Part shown: one piece after another, positions 46,123 to 55,711 of the stretch | Numbering within the stretch: the first letter of the stretch is position 1 | Layout of the letters: every line of letters begins with the position of its first letter | Source: JABSQH01 sp039177505 | GTDB lineage: Bacteria > Actinomycetota > Acidimicrobiia > Acidimicrobiales > Ilumatobacteraceae | Direction: 5' to 3' | DNA: 64,000 nt | NCBI GenBank assembly: GCA_039177505.1 | Contig: JBCDFR010000013.1 | Coordinates: forward strand, 12,188-76,187 | Translations under genes and position numbers: made by a program | Notes under the pieces: generated by a model | Databases searched by the model: none | What the model was told of the DNA's origin: nothing | The model's input: the letters and a program-made list of their open reading frames with translations, nothing else

Positions 46123-48852
46123 CTAAATGATCTCCGGTTTGCCGCGGCGACGGCGGACAACGTTGCGTGCCGGTGTGCGTACGGCTTCGAGGCCAAGGTA
46201 GAACGCAGGGAACGCGAGCAGGACGAGGAATGTCGAGCTGACGAGCCCGCCGATCAGAGTGAATCCAAGCGACTCCCAGAACGGGTCGCTCAACGCCAAC
46301 GGAAGCAGGCCGACCACGGTGGTCAACGTCGTTGCAATCAGCGGCCTGAAACGGCGCGTCACCGCCTCCTGAATGGCCTCGCCTGACGTGGCACCACTTC
46401 GCCGAGCCCGGTTCGCGGCATCGACCAGCAGGATCGTGTTGTTCACGGCTACGCCGATCAGGGCGATGAAGCCAACGGTGACGAGGAAACTCAACGGGTT
46501 GTCGGTCGCGGACAGCAGCGTGAACACACCAAAGAAGCTGAACGGGATCGCCAAGAAGATCAACAACGACTGGGCGAGCGACCGGAACTGCACCGTGATC
46601 ACGACCAGCATCAAAATCAGTGCGACGATCCCGGCCACGCCAAGTGCGGCGAAGTCGTCCTGGTTGTCGGACTCTGCGCCGAAGTCGAAGTCGAGGGCGT
46701 TCGGGGCAAGTCCGAGCGCTTCGAGCTCGTCGGGCGGGTACAACTCGGCGACGTAGTCTTCGGTGGCGTTGAGGTTGCTCGTGACGTTGTCGTTGTCGTA
46801 CTGGGCACGTACCTCGAGATACCGACCGCCGTCGCTGCGGGCGATCAATCCGTCGGTCGACACGACAGCGTCGAGGACGGTGACCGTGGTCCCGCCAGCA
46901 CGGAGTTCGAGGCCGATCAGTTCCGAGCGGATGTCGTCGGCCAGTTCCTGACCAGCCGCGACGGTGGACGCCTCGACCTCGATCTGGACCGCGAACGGGT
47001 ACTCGACGGCGGGCGGGCCGTTCTCCTGCTGGACCACGTTGACCCGAACGCCATCGATGGCATCGGCCCGTTCTTCGATCTCGTCGACCAATGTCGGAGC
47101 GGTCGGACGCGATCCGATCGGCGTCAATGCGATCGAGTTCTCGAGCACGCGTTCGTTCCCGCGCAGGTATTGCGAGCGATCGAAGTCGTCTCCCAACACG
47201 TCGAGCACGATCGCATCGATTTCGTCGGCGATCAGCTCGGCTTCCTCGATCGTCGTGCCCGGGTCGAATTCGGCGTCGACGGCGATGCCGGTCGAGTCCT
47301 TGCCTGTGGGGAAGATCGAAAAGCCCAGGCTGCCGGCGATGCTGCCGGCGGCGACGATCATGGCGACGGCGAACGCGGCAAGACCCCAGCCGACCGCCCA
47401 GCCCTTGGCGCCGTTCCCGGAGGGATACCCGGCAAGGCGACCGGCCGCCTGGGCAGCTCGTCGTTCGAAGCGGGCGATCGGGTTGCGCGACGGCTTGCTG
47501 GCGACGAGAAACCGTCGCGCGATCGCCGGAATGAACACGATCGAGAACAAGAACGACATCAGCAGCGTGATGATCACCGTCGTCGGGATCGGCCGGATGA
47601 ACTCACCCAGAATTCCCCCGACGAACAGCATCGGCGAAAACACGACCACCGTCGTCAGCGTGCCTGCGAACGATGCGGAGCCGACTCGATCGATGGCGGC
47701 CCGGATCACGCCCACCGGCGTGTCGGCTTCTTTCTTGTTGGCATCAATGGACTCGGAGATCACGATCGCGTCGTCGACGATCAACCCCAGCGTGAGGATC
47801 AATCCGAACAACGTGATCGTGTTGAGCGAGAAGCCCACACCCCACAACCCGATTAATGCCCCCATCAGCACGAGACCCATGAACCCAGCCGTCATAAGCG
47901 CGACCCGCCAACCGATCAAGATCAAGCTGACGAGAGCCACCGCCGCCAAGCCGGTGAGGAGGTTGTTGGTGAGCGACGACAACTGCTGACGCACGCCGAT
48001 GGCGAAGTCGGCGGTGACCGAAGCCTCATACCCGTCGGAGAGGACGACGTCGTCGGCGGTGATCAGCGATTCGAGCTCGTCGCTGAACTCGAGGACGTCG
48101 AGGCTCGAACCCTCGGCACGCACGATGCCGATGGCGATGGCGTTCTCGTAGTCCCCGCCGTCGAACGCCACGCGCGTGTAGCGCGTGATCCGCTCTTCCT
48201 CGACGCCGGTGTCGGGATCGAATCCATCGGTGACAAGATCACGCGCCTCGGCGGCCTCGATCGACGAGGCGGTCTCGAGATCAGCGGCGAGGAGCTCCGC
48301 TTGGGCTTGCAGTTCTTGTGGCGTCGCTTGAGGCGGGCCGGTGACGGAGATCAGCGCGTCGAACTGCCCGACGAACTTGGCCGCGTTGACCGGGTTGTAC
48401 TGGACCTCGACGCCCTCGGGGAGCGGGACGTCGAGCGCTGCGAGTGTGGCGGTACCCGTGTTGGAGTCGATCGAGCTCTCGAACTCGACGACCACACCAA
48501 ACGAGCTGGGGAACGCCTCGGTATCGACCGCCTCGACACCCTCGACGGCGAGAAACGCCTCGGTGAGTGGGGCGACCGCCTCCTGGTCCACCTGCTCTGC
48601 GTCGTCGACGAACCAGGTGCCCGAGACAACCGAAATCGGCGTGTTGATGGGCGGGAATCCCTCTCGGGCGAGACCAAAGGTGTACGCGGAGATTCCAACG
48701 ATCACGATCACAACAAGGATCCCGACCGTCGCTTTCCATTGCTTGGTCGCGGTAACAGCGATCGACGTGATGATCGACCGCTTCTGCGGCGGCTGGTTCG
48801 ACGGTGGTGGGGAGGGGACGAGTTCGGGTTCGAGTTCGGTGTCGGTGGCCAT
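46123..48852 (-). CDS. RND family efflux permease (HAE1/AcrB-like)
   Basis: A 909-residue RND permease. A membrane helix near residue 45 is followed by a large extracytoplasmic loop, then helices 2-6 with the proton-relay region (GLIVDDAIVISESIDANKKE). A second loop and a repeated helix block (FIALIGVAVNNTILLVDAANRARR) complete the usual duplicated fold. It probably exports lipids or drugs using proton energy. ATG 48852 is chosen over 48888 because the family begins after a short variable N-terminus. No adaptor or outer-membrane gene is nearby. Confidence 0.93.
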   Translation of the reverse strand: MATDTELEPELVPSPPPSNQPPQKRSIITSIAVTATKQWKATVGILVVIVIVGISAYTFGLAREGFPPINTPISVVSGTWFVDDAEQVDQEAVAPLTEAFLAVEGVEAVDTEAFPSSFGVVVEFESSIDSNTGTATLAALDVPLPEGVEVQYNPVNAAKFVGQFDALISVTGPPQATPQELQAQAELLAADLETASSIEAAEARDLVTDGFDPDTGVEEERITRYTRVAFDGGDYENAIAIGIVRAEGSSLDVLEFSDELESLITADDVVLSDGYEASVTADFAIGVRQQLSSLTNNLLTGLAAVALVSLILIGWRVALMTAGFMGLVLMGALIGLWGVGFSLNTITLFGLILTLGLIVDDAIVISESIDANKKEADTPVGVIRAAIDRVGSASFAGTLTTVVVFSPMLFVGGILGEFIRPIPTTVIITLLMSFLFSIVFIPAIARRFLVASKPSRNPIARFERRAAQAAGRLAGYPSGNGAKGWAVGWGLAAFAVAMIVAAGSIAGSLGFSIFPTGKDSTGIAVDAEFDPGTTIEEAELIADEIDAIVLDVLGDDFDRSQYLRGNERVLENSIALTPIGSRPTAPTLVDEIEERADAIDGVRVNVVQQENGPPAVEYPFAVQIEVEASTVAAGQELADDIRSELIGLELRAGGTTVTVLDAVVSTDGLIARSDGGRYLEVRAQYDNDNVTSNLNATEDYVAELYPPDELEALGLAPNALDFDFGAESDNQDDFAALGVAGIVALILMLVVITVQFRSLAQSLLIFLAIPFSFFGVFTLLSATDNPLSFLVTVGFIALIGVAVNNTILLVDAANRARRSGATSGEAIQEAVTRRFRPLIATTLTTVVGLLPLALSDPFWESLGFTLIGGLVSSTFLVLLAFPAFYLGLEAVRTPARNVVRRRRGKPEII

Positions 48853-48956
48853 CGATCTCTCGTGGGGGGGAGGGGGGTTGGTGAACACCGGTGGCGCGGC
48901 GTTCGTTAGGTATCCGGCACAACCAGTCGTGGCGGATGGGCGCCGGTGTCGTCAGG

Positions 48957-49427
48957 TTACCGCGGCGGCTCGCAGGCGGCTCCCGACTGGAGCGCCGCCA
49001 GCAGGCCTGCGGGATCGTCGGTACCGATGCGGAAAACCCGATCATTCATCAGTCGCAACTCGACCGCGTCACGGCCCCACACGTTGTACATCGAGCCATG
49101 CGGAATCCACCTGATCCCCCACCCGTACCACCACGAGTTCCGAACCTGCGACGCGCTCCGCAGGTCCGTCAGCTCGATGACACGGGTCGGCCAGCCCCAT
49201 CCGAACGTTGCTTCGACTCGGCGATCGTCGACGGACACCCTCAGCCGGGCCATCGCCGCCATCACGATCCCGACCAGCAAGAACGTCGCGACGGCGAGGG
49301 AGACGAACTGCACCGAGAGGCCGTCGCCCATCGCCGCGATGGCCAGCGAGACCACGAACGCGGCGCCCAAGACCAACAATCCGACGTACGACGTCTGTGT
49401 GCGTTCATACTGCGCCGGCGCGGCCAT
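48957..49427 (-). CDS. PH-domain-like membrane protein (DUF3093-like)
   Basis: A 156-residue protein with two N-terminal membrane helices (about 15-34 and 39-60). A small beta-rich domain follows, with LRVSVDDRRVEATFGWGWPTRVIEL and the SWWYGWGIRWIPHGSMYNVWGRDAVEL segment typical of actinobacterial DUF3093/bacterial PH-like proteins. Role unknown. It lies directly downstream of nrdJ (3 bp) on the same strand, so it is probably co-transcribed. Confidence 0.8.
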   Translation of the reverse strand: MAAPAQYERTQTSYVGLLVLGAAFVVSLAIAAMGDGLSVQFVSLAVATFLLVGIVMAAMARLRVSVDDRRVEATFGWGWPTRVIELTDLRSASQVRNSWWYGWGIRWIPHGSMYNVWGRDAVELRLMNDRVFRIGTDDPAGLLAALQSGAACEPPR

Positions 49428-49430
49428 GGC

Positions 49431-52277
49431 TTAGCTGCAGCCGCTCGTCGTACCGCAGCTACTGCACACGTAGCAACTACCGGAACGGTTCATGATCACG
49501 CCGCAGTGCATGCACATTGGCGCATCGAGCTGCTGGCGGACGATGCCACGTGCCGCGGTGTTGTCCTCCGGTGTGGCTTCGACCAGGCCGAACTGCATCT
49601 GCGCGGCCAACTCCCCAGCGGGCGGCACCGACTTGGGGTCCGAGACGAAGTCGGCGCCCTGCACGGTTGGTGTCACGGCCTCCTCGACGCCGGGCAGTGT
49701 CGGCTGCAGCCGTTCGTCGACGGAGAAGATCCCCAGTTCGGCTCGCTCGTCGTAGCTCATGTACTCGAGCGCTAGACGACGGAACAGATAGTCCATGATC
49801 GAGCTGGCGAAGCGGATGTCGGGATCATCGGTCATCCCAGCGGGCTCGAAACGCATGTTGACGAACGCCTCGACGAACGCACGCAGCGGCACCCCATACT
49901 GCAAGCCGTAGCTGATCGACTTGGCAAAGGCGTCCATCACGCCCGCCATCGTCGAGCCCTGCTTGGAGACCGTGAGGAAGATTTCGCCCGGTCGACCGTC
50001 GTCGTACTCACCGATAGTCGCGAACCCCTTGCAGTCGGCCACACGGAACTCAAAGGTCCGCCCGCGCCGACTGCGCGGCAGCTTTTGGCGCACCGGACGG
50101 TGGATGACCCGTTCGATGACGGCGTCGACTGCATCGACGGCCTGGTCGGTCGAGATCGCTTCGCGACGGGGCGGCGTGTCATCACCCGACGACAAGGGCT
50201 GCGCTAGCTTGCAGTTGTCGCGGTAGATCGCCACCGACTTCACGCCCAGCTTCCACGCCAGCTGGTGGAGATCAGCGATGTCGCCGACAGCGACGTCTTC
50301 GGGCATGTTGACCGTCTTCGAGATCGCACCTGAGAGGAACGGCTGGACAGCGCCCATCATCCGCACGTGGCCCTCGTAGTGGATCGGGTTGTCGCCCATC
50401 GAACAGGCGAATACCGGGAGGTGTTCAGCCGCCAGGTGTGGCGCTCCGAGCACCGATTGGTGCCGGTCGATAAAAGCAACGATGTCGTCGACCTGCGCAG
50501 CGCCGTAGCCCAACCGCCGCAAGGCGCGTGGAATCGTCTGATTGACGATCGACATCGTTCCCCCGCCGACCAGCTTCTTGGTCTTGACCAAAGCAAGATC
50601 AGGTTCGACACCAGTGGTGTCGCAATCCATCGCCAGACCGATCGTGCCAGTCGGAGCGAGCACCGTGGCCTGGCTGTTGCGCACACCGAAGGTAACCGCG
50701 TCACCCAGCGCGGTCGTCCAGGCGCGTCGTCCAGCTTCGACAAGATCTACCGAGGGTCCATCGCCACCGGCGGGGATCTCCAGCGAGGCATCGCGATGCA
50801 TCCCGAGCACGCGCAGCACGTGGTCGCGGTTCGCTGCGAACCCCTCGAACGCGCCAACCCGGGCCGCCATCCGTGCGCTCGTCGCGTACGCCCGACCGCC
50901 CATCAGGGAAGTGATCGCCGCAGCCCACGCACGCCCCGCGTCGGAGTCGTACGGGACGCCGACCGCCATCAAGAGCGCACCGAGGTTGGCGTATCCGAGA
51001 CCCAACTGGCGGTCGCGGCGGGCTCCGCGGGCGATGGCATCGGTCGGGTAGTCCGCCCGCCCGACCAGGATCTCCTGTGCGGTGAACACGACGTCGACGG
51101 TGTGGACGAACGCGTCGATGTCAAACGCTCCGTCATCGTCCAAATACTGCAACAGGTTGATCGATGCCAGATTGCAGGCGGAGTCGTCGACGCTCAGGAA
51201 CTCCGAGCACGGATTACTGGCATTGATCGCGCCGGCCTCGGGAATGGTGTGCCAGCGATTGATCGTCGTGTCGAACTGCAGGCCTGGATCGGCGCACTCC
51301 CATGCGGCCTGGGCGATCTGCTGCCACAGGTCCCTGGCGCGCACGGTCTCGACGACGTCGCCGGTGGTCACCGCTCGGAGATCCCAGTCACCGTCGTCGA
51401 CCACGGCGCGCATGAAATCGTCGGTGACGCGCACGGAGTTGTTGGCGTTCTGGTACTGCACCGAGAACGCGTCCTTGCCGTCGAGATCCATGTCGAATCC
51501 GGCATCGCGCAGGGCGCGCGCTTTGCGTTCTTCGATCGCCTTACACCACACGAATTCGACGATGTCGGGGTGGTCCACGTTGAGGATGACCATCTTCGCC
51601 GCGCGACGGGTCTTACCTCCCGACTTGATCGTTCCGGCGCTGGCGTCGGCGCCGCGCATGAAACTGACGGGTCCAGATGCGGTGCCGCCACCGTCGAGCG
51701 GTTCGCGCGAGGACCGGATCGGCGAGAGGTTGATCCCCGCCCCGGACCCGCCTTTGAAGATGATTCCCTCCTCGCGATACCAGTTCAGAATTGAGGACAT
51801 CTCGTCGTCGACCGAGAGGATGAAACACGCGCTGGCCTGCTGGGGCACGCCGTCGACACCGATGTTGAACCACACCGGACTGTTGAACGCAGCGCGCTGG
51901 GTCGCCGTGATGTACCGCAGCTCGGCGGAGAACGCTGCTGCTTCGACATCGTCGGCGAAGTACCCATCGTCGCGCCCCCACCGCGTGATCGTGTCGGCGA
52001 TGCGGTCGATCACCTGCCGCAACGACGACTCGCGCCGCTCGTCACCGAGCGTCCCTCGGAAGTACTTCTGGGCAACGATGTTGGTGGCGTTCTGCGACCA
52101 GGAAACGGGAAACTCCACATCGCGCTGCTCAAAGACGATCGAGCCGTCTCGATAGTCGGTCAACCGGGCGTCACGGCGCTCCCACTCGACCTCGTCGTAC
52201 GGATCGACGCCGGCGGACGTGAACAGTCGGCGCAGTCCGATCGTGCCGTCGGCGGTGCGGTCGGAGGCGATCGTCAT
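49431..52277 (-). CDS. nrdJ: Vitamin B12-dependent ribonucleotide reductase, class II
   Basis: A 948-residue adenosylcobalamin-dependent reductase that makes deoxyribonucleotides without oxygen or an R2 subunit. Landmarks are FNSPVWFNIGV, FKGGSGAGINLSPIRSS, NPCSEFLSVDDSACNLASINL (active-site Cys region), and VLAPTGTIGLAMDCDTTGVEP. A C-terminal zinc-ribbon tail with redox Cys is also present (CMHCGVIMNRSGSCYVCSSC). ATG 52277 has GGAG at correct spacing; upstream ATGs lack it. A 220-nt structured leader precedes it. No nrdR gene is seen in the window. Confidence 0.97.
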   Translation of the reverse strand: MTIASDRTADGTIGLRRLFTSAGVDPYDEVEWERRDARLTDYRDGSIVFEQRDVEFPVSWSQNATNIVAQKYFRGTLGDERRESSLRQVIDRIADTITRWGRDDGYFADDVEAAAFSAELRYITATQRAAFNSPVWFNIGVDGVPQQASACFILSVDDEMSSILNWYREEGIIFKGGSGAGINLSPIRSSREPLDGGGTASGPVSFMRGADASAGTIKSGGKTRRAAKMVILNVDHPDIVEFVWCKAIEERKARALRDAGFDMDLDGKDAFSVQYQNANNSVRVTDDFMRAVVDDGDWDLRAVTTGDVVETVRARDLWQQIAQAAWECADPGLQFDTTINRWHTIPEAGAINASNPCSEFLSVDDSACNLASINLLQYLDDDGAFDIDAFVHTVDVVFTAQEILVGRADYPTDAIARGARRDRQLGLGYANLGALLMAVGVPYDSDAGRAWAAAITSLMGGRAYATSARMAARVGAFEGFAANRDHVLRVLGMHRDASLEIPAGGDGPSVDLVEAGRRAWTTALGDAVTFGVRNSQATVLAPTGTIGLAMDCDTTGVEPDLALVKTKKLVGGGTMSIVNQTIPRALRRLGYGAAQVDDIVAFIDRHQSVLGAPHLAAEHLPVFACSMGDNPIHYEGHVRMMGAVQPFLSGAISKTVNMPEDVAVGDIADLHQLAWKLGVKSVAIYRDNCKLAQPLSSGDDTPPRREAISTDQAVDAVDAVIERVIHRPVRQKLPRSRRGRTFEFRVADCKGFATIGEYDDGRPGEIFLTVSKQGSTMAGVMDAFAKSISYGLQYGVPLRAFVEAFVNMRFEPAGMTDDPDIRFASSIMDYLFRRLALEYMSYDERAELGIFSVDERLQPTLPGVEEAVTPTVQGADFVSDPKSVPPAGELAAQMQFGLVEATPEDNTAARGIVRQQLDAPMCMHCGVIMNRSGSCYVCSSCGTTSGCS

Positions 52278-52341
52278 GGGCGGCTCCATTCGAGTCGGGC
52301 AGCGGTCGTGGGCTTCCAAACTACAGGCGTGTCATGCCCGC

Positions 52342-52360
52342 GCGCCACGGCGTGTGGCGC
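52342..52360 (-). terminator. Hairpin at the 3' edge of the nrdJ leader
   Basis: A perfect 7-bp stem GCGCCAC / GTGGCGC with a 5-nt loop. Its first two bases (5' GC) are also the last pairs of the long leader stem, so the two structures compete slightly. There is no T-tract, so it may block translation or cause pausing rather than terminate. Confidence 0.4.
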
Positions 52361-52496
52361 CGACAGCGGTGTGTTCTCACAGGTACAGGGCACTTCCCCA
52401 TGAGCGGAGACCGGCGCCGACCGGTCCGGTCGACCCCATCGGCGAAGTTGATGCCGCCCCCGCTGTCTCTTCCGTGGCTCACACCGCTGTCGGCAC
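52357..52496 (-). ncRNA. Structured nrdJ leader RNA, candidate riboswitch
   Basis: About 140 nt. The outer stem is 15 perfect base pairs (GCCGACAGCGGTGTG at the 5' side, complement of 52480-52494; partner at 52359-52373), extended by a wobble and a G-C pair. The 105-nt interior holds further stems, including CTCAT...GTGAG near 52400. It begins about 137 nt before the nrdJ ATG. This is the place and gene where cobalamin riboswitches and the published nrdJ RNA motif occur, but I could not find a clear B12 box. Confidence 0.6.
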
Positions 52497-52626
52497 GAGG
52501 CGACACCATACGAACGTCACCCTGTGTGGGAAAAGGGGCAAAACCGTGTGAATTTTGCTGTGCAGAAACCGGCCGGGCATGTGGACAGCGAGTGAACAGC
52601 TGGTGACGCCGCCGCAACACCGCTGG

Positions 52627-54912
52627 CTAGGCGGGCGCCACGGTCACCGGAATCCCGTTGAGCGCCGACGTTCCCGACAGCGGATCGATCGCCGCGTGAT
52701 CGGTCAGCGCGTTGGAGTTGACGCCGGCGTGCTCGGCGGCCACCGACATGCGCGCCGCCGGGTCGTCGTGTCCCCAACCGTGGGGCAGGCTGACGACGCC
52801 TGGCCGGATCGCATCGGTCACCTCGACGGGAGCCACAAGCGAGCCGACCCGCGACGACACGGTGGCCGCTGCTCCGTCGACGACTCCCAGGCGGTCGGCG
52901 TCTTCGGGGTGCACCTGCAACGTGCAACGCGGCGTGCCCTTCACCAGCACCTTCACGTTGTGCATCCACGAGTTGTTCGATCGCAGATGCCGCCTACCGA
53001 TGAGCAACAGGCCGTCCGCGTCATCGCTCTCCAGTGCGCCACAGAGCCGATCGAGATCGTCGAGAAACATCGCCGGAGCGATCTCGATCAGTCCGCTTGG
53101 AGTACGCAGGACCTCTGGAAGGCGCGGCTGCAACGGCCCGAAGTCGCGACCGTGAGGGTGCTCGAGGAGGTCGTCGAGCGACGTACCGTCCGGATTGGCG
53201 CCGAATCCGTCGCCGAAGGGGCCCATCCGCAACATCGCATCGAGCATGCGTTCAGGCCCGACGCGACCCGACGCGGACAATTCACCGAGTAGCTCGACCG
53301 AGTCGCGGCCGTGGATGACGGAGTGCTCGCTGTTCACTGCCGCATCGAGCATCGACCGGATCACGACGTCGTCGATGGCGTGGGGGTCGGCTGCGCTCCC
53401 GTCATCGCCGCCGAGACCCTGAGTGATCGCCGTGAGCTTGGCGATGATCTCCCACTCGTCGGGTTGATCGGCGGGCCGCTCGAACACCGCCGGCGAGTAG
53501 TTGGCGACGTTGCGCACTGCGAACTGCAGGAGTGAGATGTCGTAGTGCGGCCGCTCGAGCTGCGACGGTGGCGGCAGGATCACGTCGGCAAACCGTGTCG
53601 TCTCGTTGAGATACAGGTCGATGCTGACCATGAACTCGAGCTCGTCGAGCGCCCCTCGCAGTTGCTCGGAGTTCGGCGTCGACAGCACGGGGTTGCCGGC
53701 AAAGGTCACCAGCGCACGGACTTGCCCGTCGCCATCTGTGGTGATCTCCTCGGCCAGCGCGGCGACAGGGAATTCCCCCATCACCTCGGGATGCCCGCTG
53801 ACGCGGCTGTGACCTCGACCCGTGGTGAAACCGCGCCCACGGCCCGGTGCACCGTTGGTCGTGTGTCCACCGGCTGCTGGCATGGCGAACATCGAGCCGC
53901 CCGGGCGATCGAGATTGCCGGTGAGGTAGTTGACGACATCGATCAGCCATGTGGCGGTCGAACCGAACTCGGTCGTGGTGGTGCCAATGCGCCCGTAGAC
54001 CGCAGCAGTCGCCGCCCCGACGAGCTCGTCGGCGATTCGGCGTGTGGTCTCGGCATCGATGCCAGTCGCCGCGGCGACAGCATCCGGCGTGAACGGCGCA
54101 AGCGCAGGCACCAAGTTGTTGTGGTCGGCAACAAGGCCGTCCAAGTGCTCACCGGGTGCGGCCCGCCCGCTCGACAACAGATGATTGGCGATGGCGGCGA
54201 GCCACAACGCGTCGGTCGCCGGCCTGATTGCCAGCCATTCATCGGACTCTTCGGCGGTCTTGGAACGGCGGGGATCGACGACGACCACCTTGCCGCCACG
54301 AGCCCGAATTGCTTCCACGCGGCCGGGAAAGTCGGGGGCCGTGCACACGCTGCCGTTGGAGGCGTACGGGTTAGCTCCGAGCATCAGCAGGTAGTCCGTG
54401 CGATCGAGGTCGGGCACCGGAATGCCGACCGGCGAGCCGAAGACCGCTCCCGAGGCAACGTGACGGGGCATCTGGTCGACGGTCGACGCGCTGAACCGTT
54501 GGCGCGTTCCCAGGCCCGTGAGCAGCACACGCGAGAACGTCTGCCCCGACAGGCTGTGCACCGTCGGGTTGCCGACGTACGCCGCGATCGTCGACCGGTC
54601 ATGGCGGTCGAGGTAGTCGGCGAAGCGCCGGGCGATCTCCGCCCAAGCCTCGTCCCACGAGACCTCCACGTACACCCCGTCTCGTTTCACCAGCGGGCGG
54701 CGCAGCCGGTCGGGATCCTCGTGTAGCTGCTTGAGCGTCGAGCCCTTCGGGCAGATGAAGCCGTGGGAGAACACGTCGCTGCGGTCGCCGCGGATACGCT
54801 GCACCCGCTCGGTTCCGTCGGTGTCACGGCGCAACGTGATCTCCAAACCGCAGCCGGCTTCGCAGAGCGGGCAGGTGCGGATCGCAGTTCGCGTCTCGGG
54901 GGTGGCGGTCAT
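52627..54912 (-). CDS. Molybdopterin oxidoreductase (formate dehydrogenase/nitrate reductase-like)
   Basis: A 761-residue molybdopterin enzyme. The N-terminal CPLCEAGCG with Cys54 in FICPKG binds a 4Fe-4S cluster. The pterin-binding segments (PYASNGS, VVVDPRRSKTAEESDEWLAIRPATDALWL) and a C-terminal dinucleotide-binding domain (LHP-type LQVHPEDADRLGV) follow. The metal-ligand position reads SASTVDQMP with no Cys or Sec evident, so its ligand is uncertain. Substrate unknown. ATG 54912 starts just before the cluster motif. Confidence 0.9.
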   Translation of the reverse strand: MTATPETRTAIRTCPLCEAGCGLEITLRRDTDGTERVQRIRGDRSDVFSHGFICPKGSTLKQLHEDPDRLRRPLVKRDGVYVEVSWDEAWAEIARRFADYLDRHDRSTIAAYVGNPTVHSLSGQTFSRVLLTGLGTRQRFSASTVDQMPRHVASGAVFGSPVGIPVPDLDRTDYLLMLGANPYASNGSVCTAPDFPGRVEAIRARGGKVVVVDPRRSKTAEESDEWLAIRPATDALWLAAIANHLLSSGRAAPGEHLDGLVADHNNLVPALAPFTPDAVAAATGIDAETTRRIADELVGAATAAVYGRIGTTTTEFGSTATWLIDVVNYLTGNLDRPGGSMFAMPAAGGHTTNGAPGRGRGFTTGRGHSRVSGHPEVMGEFPVAALAEEITTDGDGQVRALVTFAGNPVLSTPNSEQLRGALDELEFMVSIDLYLNETTRFADVILPPPSQLERPHYDISLLQFAVRNVANYSPAVFERPADQPDEWEIIAKLTAITQGLGGDDGSAADPHAIDDVVIRSMLDAAVNSEHSVIHGRDSVELLGELSASGRVGPERMLDAMLRMGPFGDGFGANPDGTSLDDLLEHPHGRDFGPLQPRLPEVLRTPSGLIEIAPAMFLDDLDRLCGALESDDADGLLLIGRRHLRSNNSWMHNVKVLVKGTPRCTLQVHPEDADRLGVVDGAAATVSSRVGSLVAPVEVTDAIRPGVVSLPHGWGHDDPAARMSVAAEHAGVNSNALTDHAAIDPLSGTSALNGIPVTVAPA

Positions 54913-55000
54913 CGCACGATTGTCGCAAACCGACCCCGACCGGCTGATGTCAGGGCAACCGGCGCACCCGACGGCACACCGTCGACATACAGTCCGCACC

Positions 55001-55711
55001 GTGGACATCCTGCGGCTCTCCCCAGACGGACCAGCACATACCACCGTCGCCGAGGCCTATGGCGCCCCGCTACGTGACCCGGCCGACCATCATCGGCGAA
55101 CCGGCCGCCCCTATGTGGCGCTGACGATGATCGCCGCGCTCGACGGGTCGACCGCAATCGATCGCGAATCGACTCCCCTGCCGAATGACACCGACGCAGC
55201 CGTATTGCGCCAGGCCCGGTCGCTCGCCGACGTGATCCTGATCGGCGCAAGCACGGTGCGTATCGGCGGCTACCGGACGGTGTCTCGGCCTGGGCAGCGC
55301 ATTGCGGTGGTCTCGTCATCGCTCGATCTCGACCTCGCTGCCCCACCATTCACCACCGGCGATGGCTTTCTGGTGACCACCGACGACGCGGCGGTACCGC
55401 CGGGCATCGAGGTGGTTCGCGCCGGGTCGCGACGTGTCGATATCGGCCGGGCCATGGAGGCGCTCGGGGTCCTCGGAATCGAGCATGTTTCAGCCGAAGG
55501 CGGATCGCGCCTGAACGGTGCTGTACTCGATGCCGGCGAACCCGACGAGTTGAACCTCACGCTGTCGCCACGGCTCGTCGGCGGGGAGGGACCTCGACTG
55601 ACACGGGGGGCCGCGATCGTCGACCACCGTCTGGAGCTCGCAGCCATGTTCGTCGACGAAGAGTCGTACGTCTTTTCTCGCTGGCGCAAGAACGAGCAGA
55701 CCTCGCGCTAG
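55001..55711 (+). CDS. RibD C-terminal domain / dihydrofolate reductase-like protein
   Basis: A 236-residue reductase-fold protein with a GTG start. RPYVALTMIAALDGSTAIDR, DVILIGASTVRIGGYR and VSAEGGSRLNGAVLDAGEPDELNLTLSPRLVGG are the family segments of the pyrimidine reductase domain of RibD. It lacks the deaminase half. It probably reduces a heterocycle or aldehyde with NADPH; whether it works in riboflavin synthesis is unclear. The stop shares CTAG with the convergent LysM gene. Confidence 0.9.
   Translation: MDILRLSPDGPAHTTVAEAYGAPLRDPADHHRRTGRPYVALTMIAALDGSTAIDRESTPLPNDTDAAVLRQARSLADVILIGASTVRIGGYRTVSRPGQRIAVVSSSLDLDLAAPPFTTGDGFLVTTDDAAVPPGIEVVRAGSRRVDIGRAMEALGVLGIEHVSAEGGSRLNGAVLDAGEPDELNLTLSPRLVGGEGPRLTRGAAIVDHRLELAAMFVDEESYVFSRWRKNEQTSR

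Larger units (their letters stand above)
52278..52626 (-). promoter_or_regulatory. Intergenic region upstream of nrdJ: probable promoter and leader
   Basis: 349 bp without a gene. On the minus strand, TATGGT (complement of 52505-52510) is a possible -10 element just before the structured leader at 52342-52496. The remainder, nearest the molybdopterin gene, has no hairpin or box I can name. No NrdR-box-like palindrome was found by eye. Confidence 0.4.

Noticed and set aside
52357..52496. Confident naming as a cobalamin riboswitch
   Set aside because: The strong stem is real, but no clear B12 box was found by eye; left as a candidate leader RNA.
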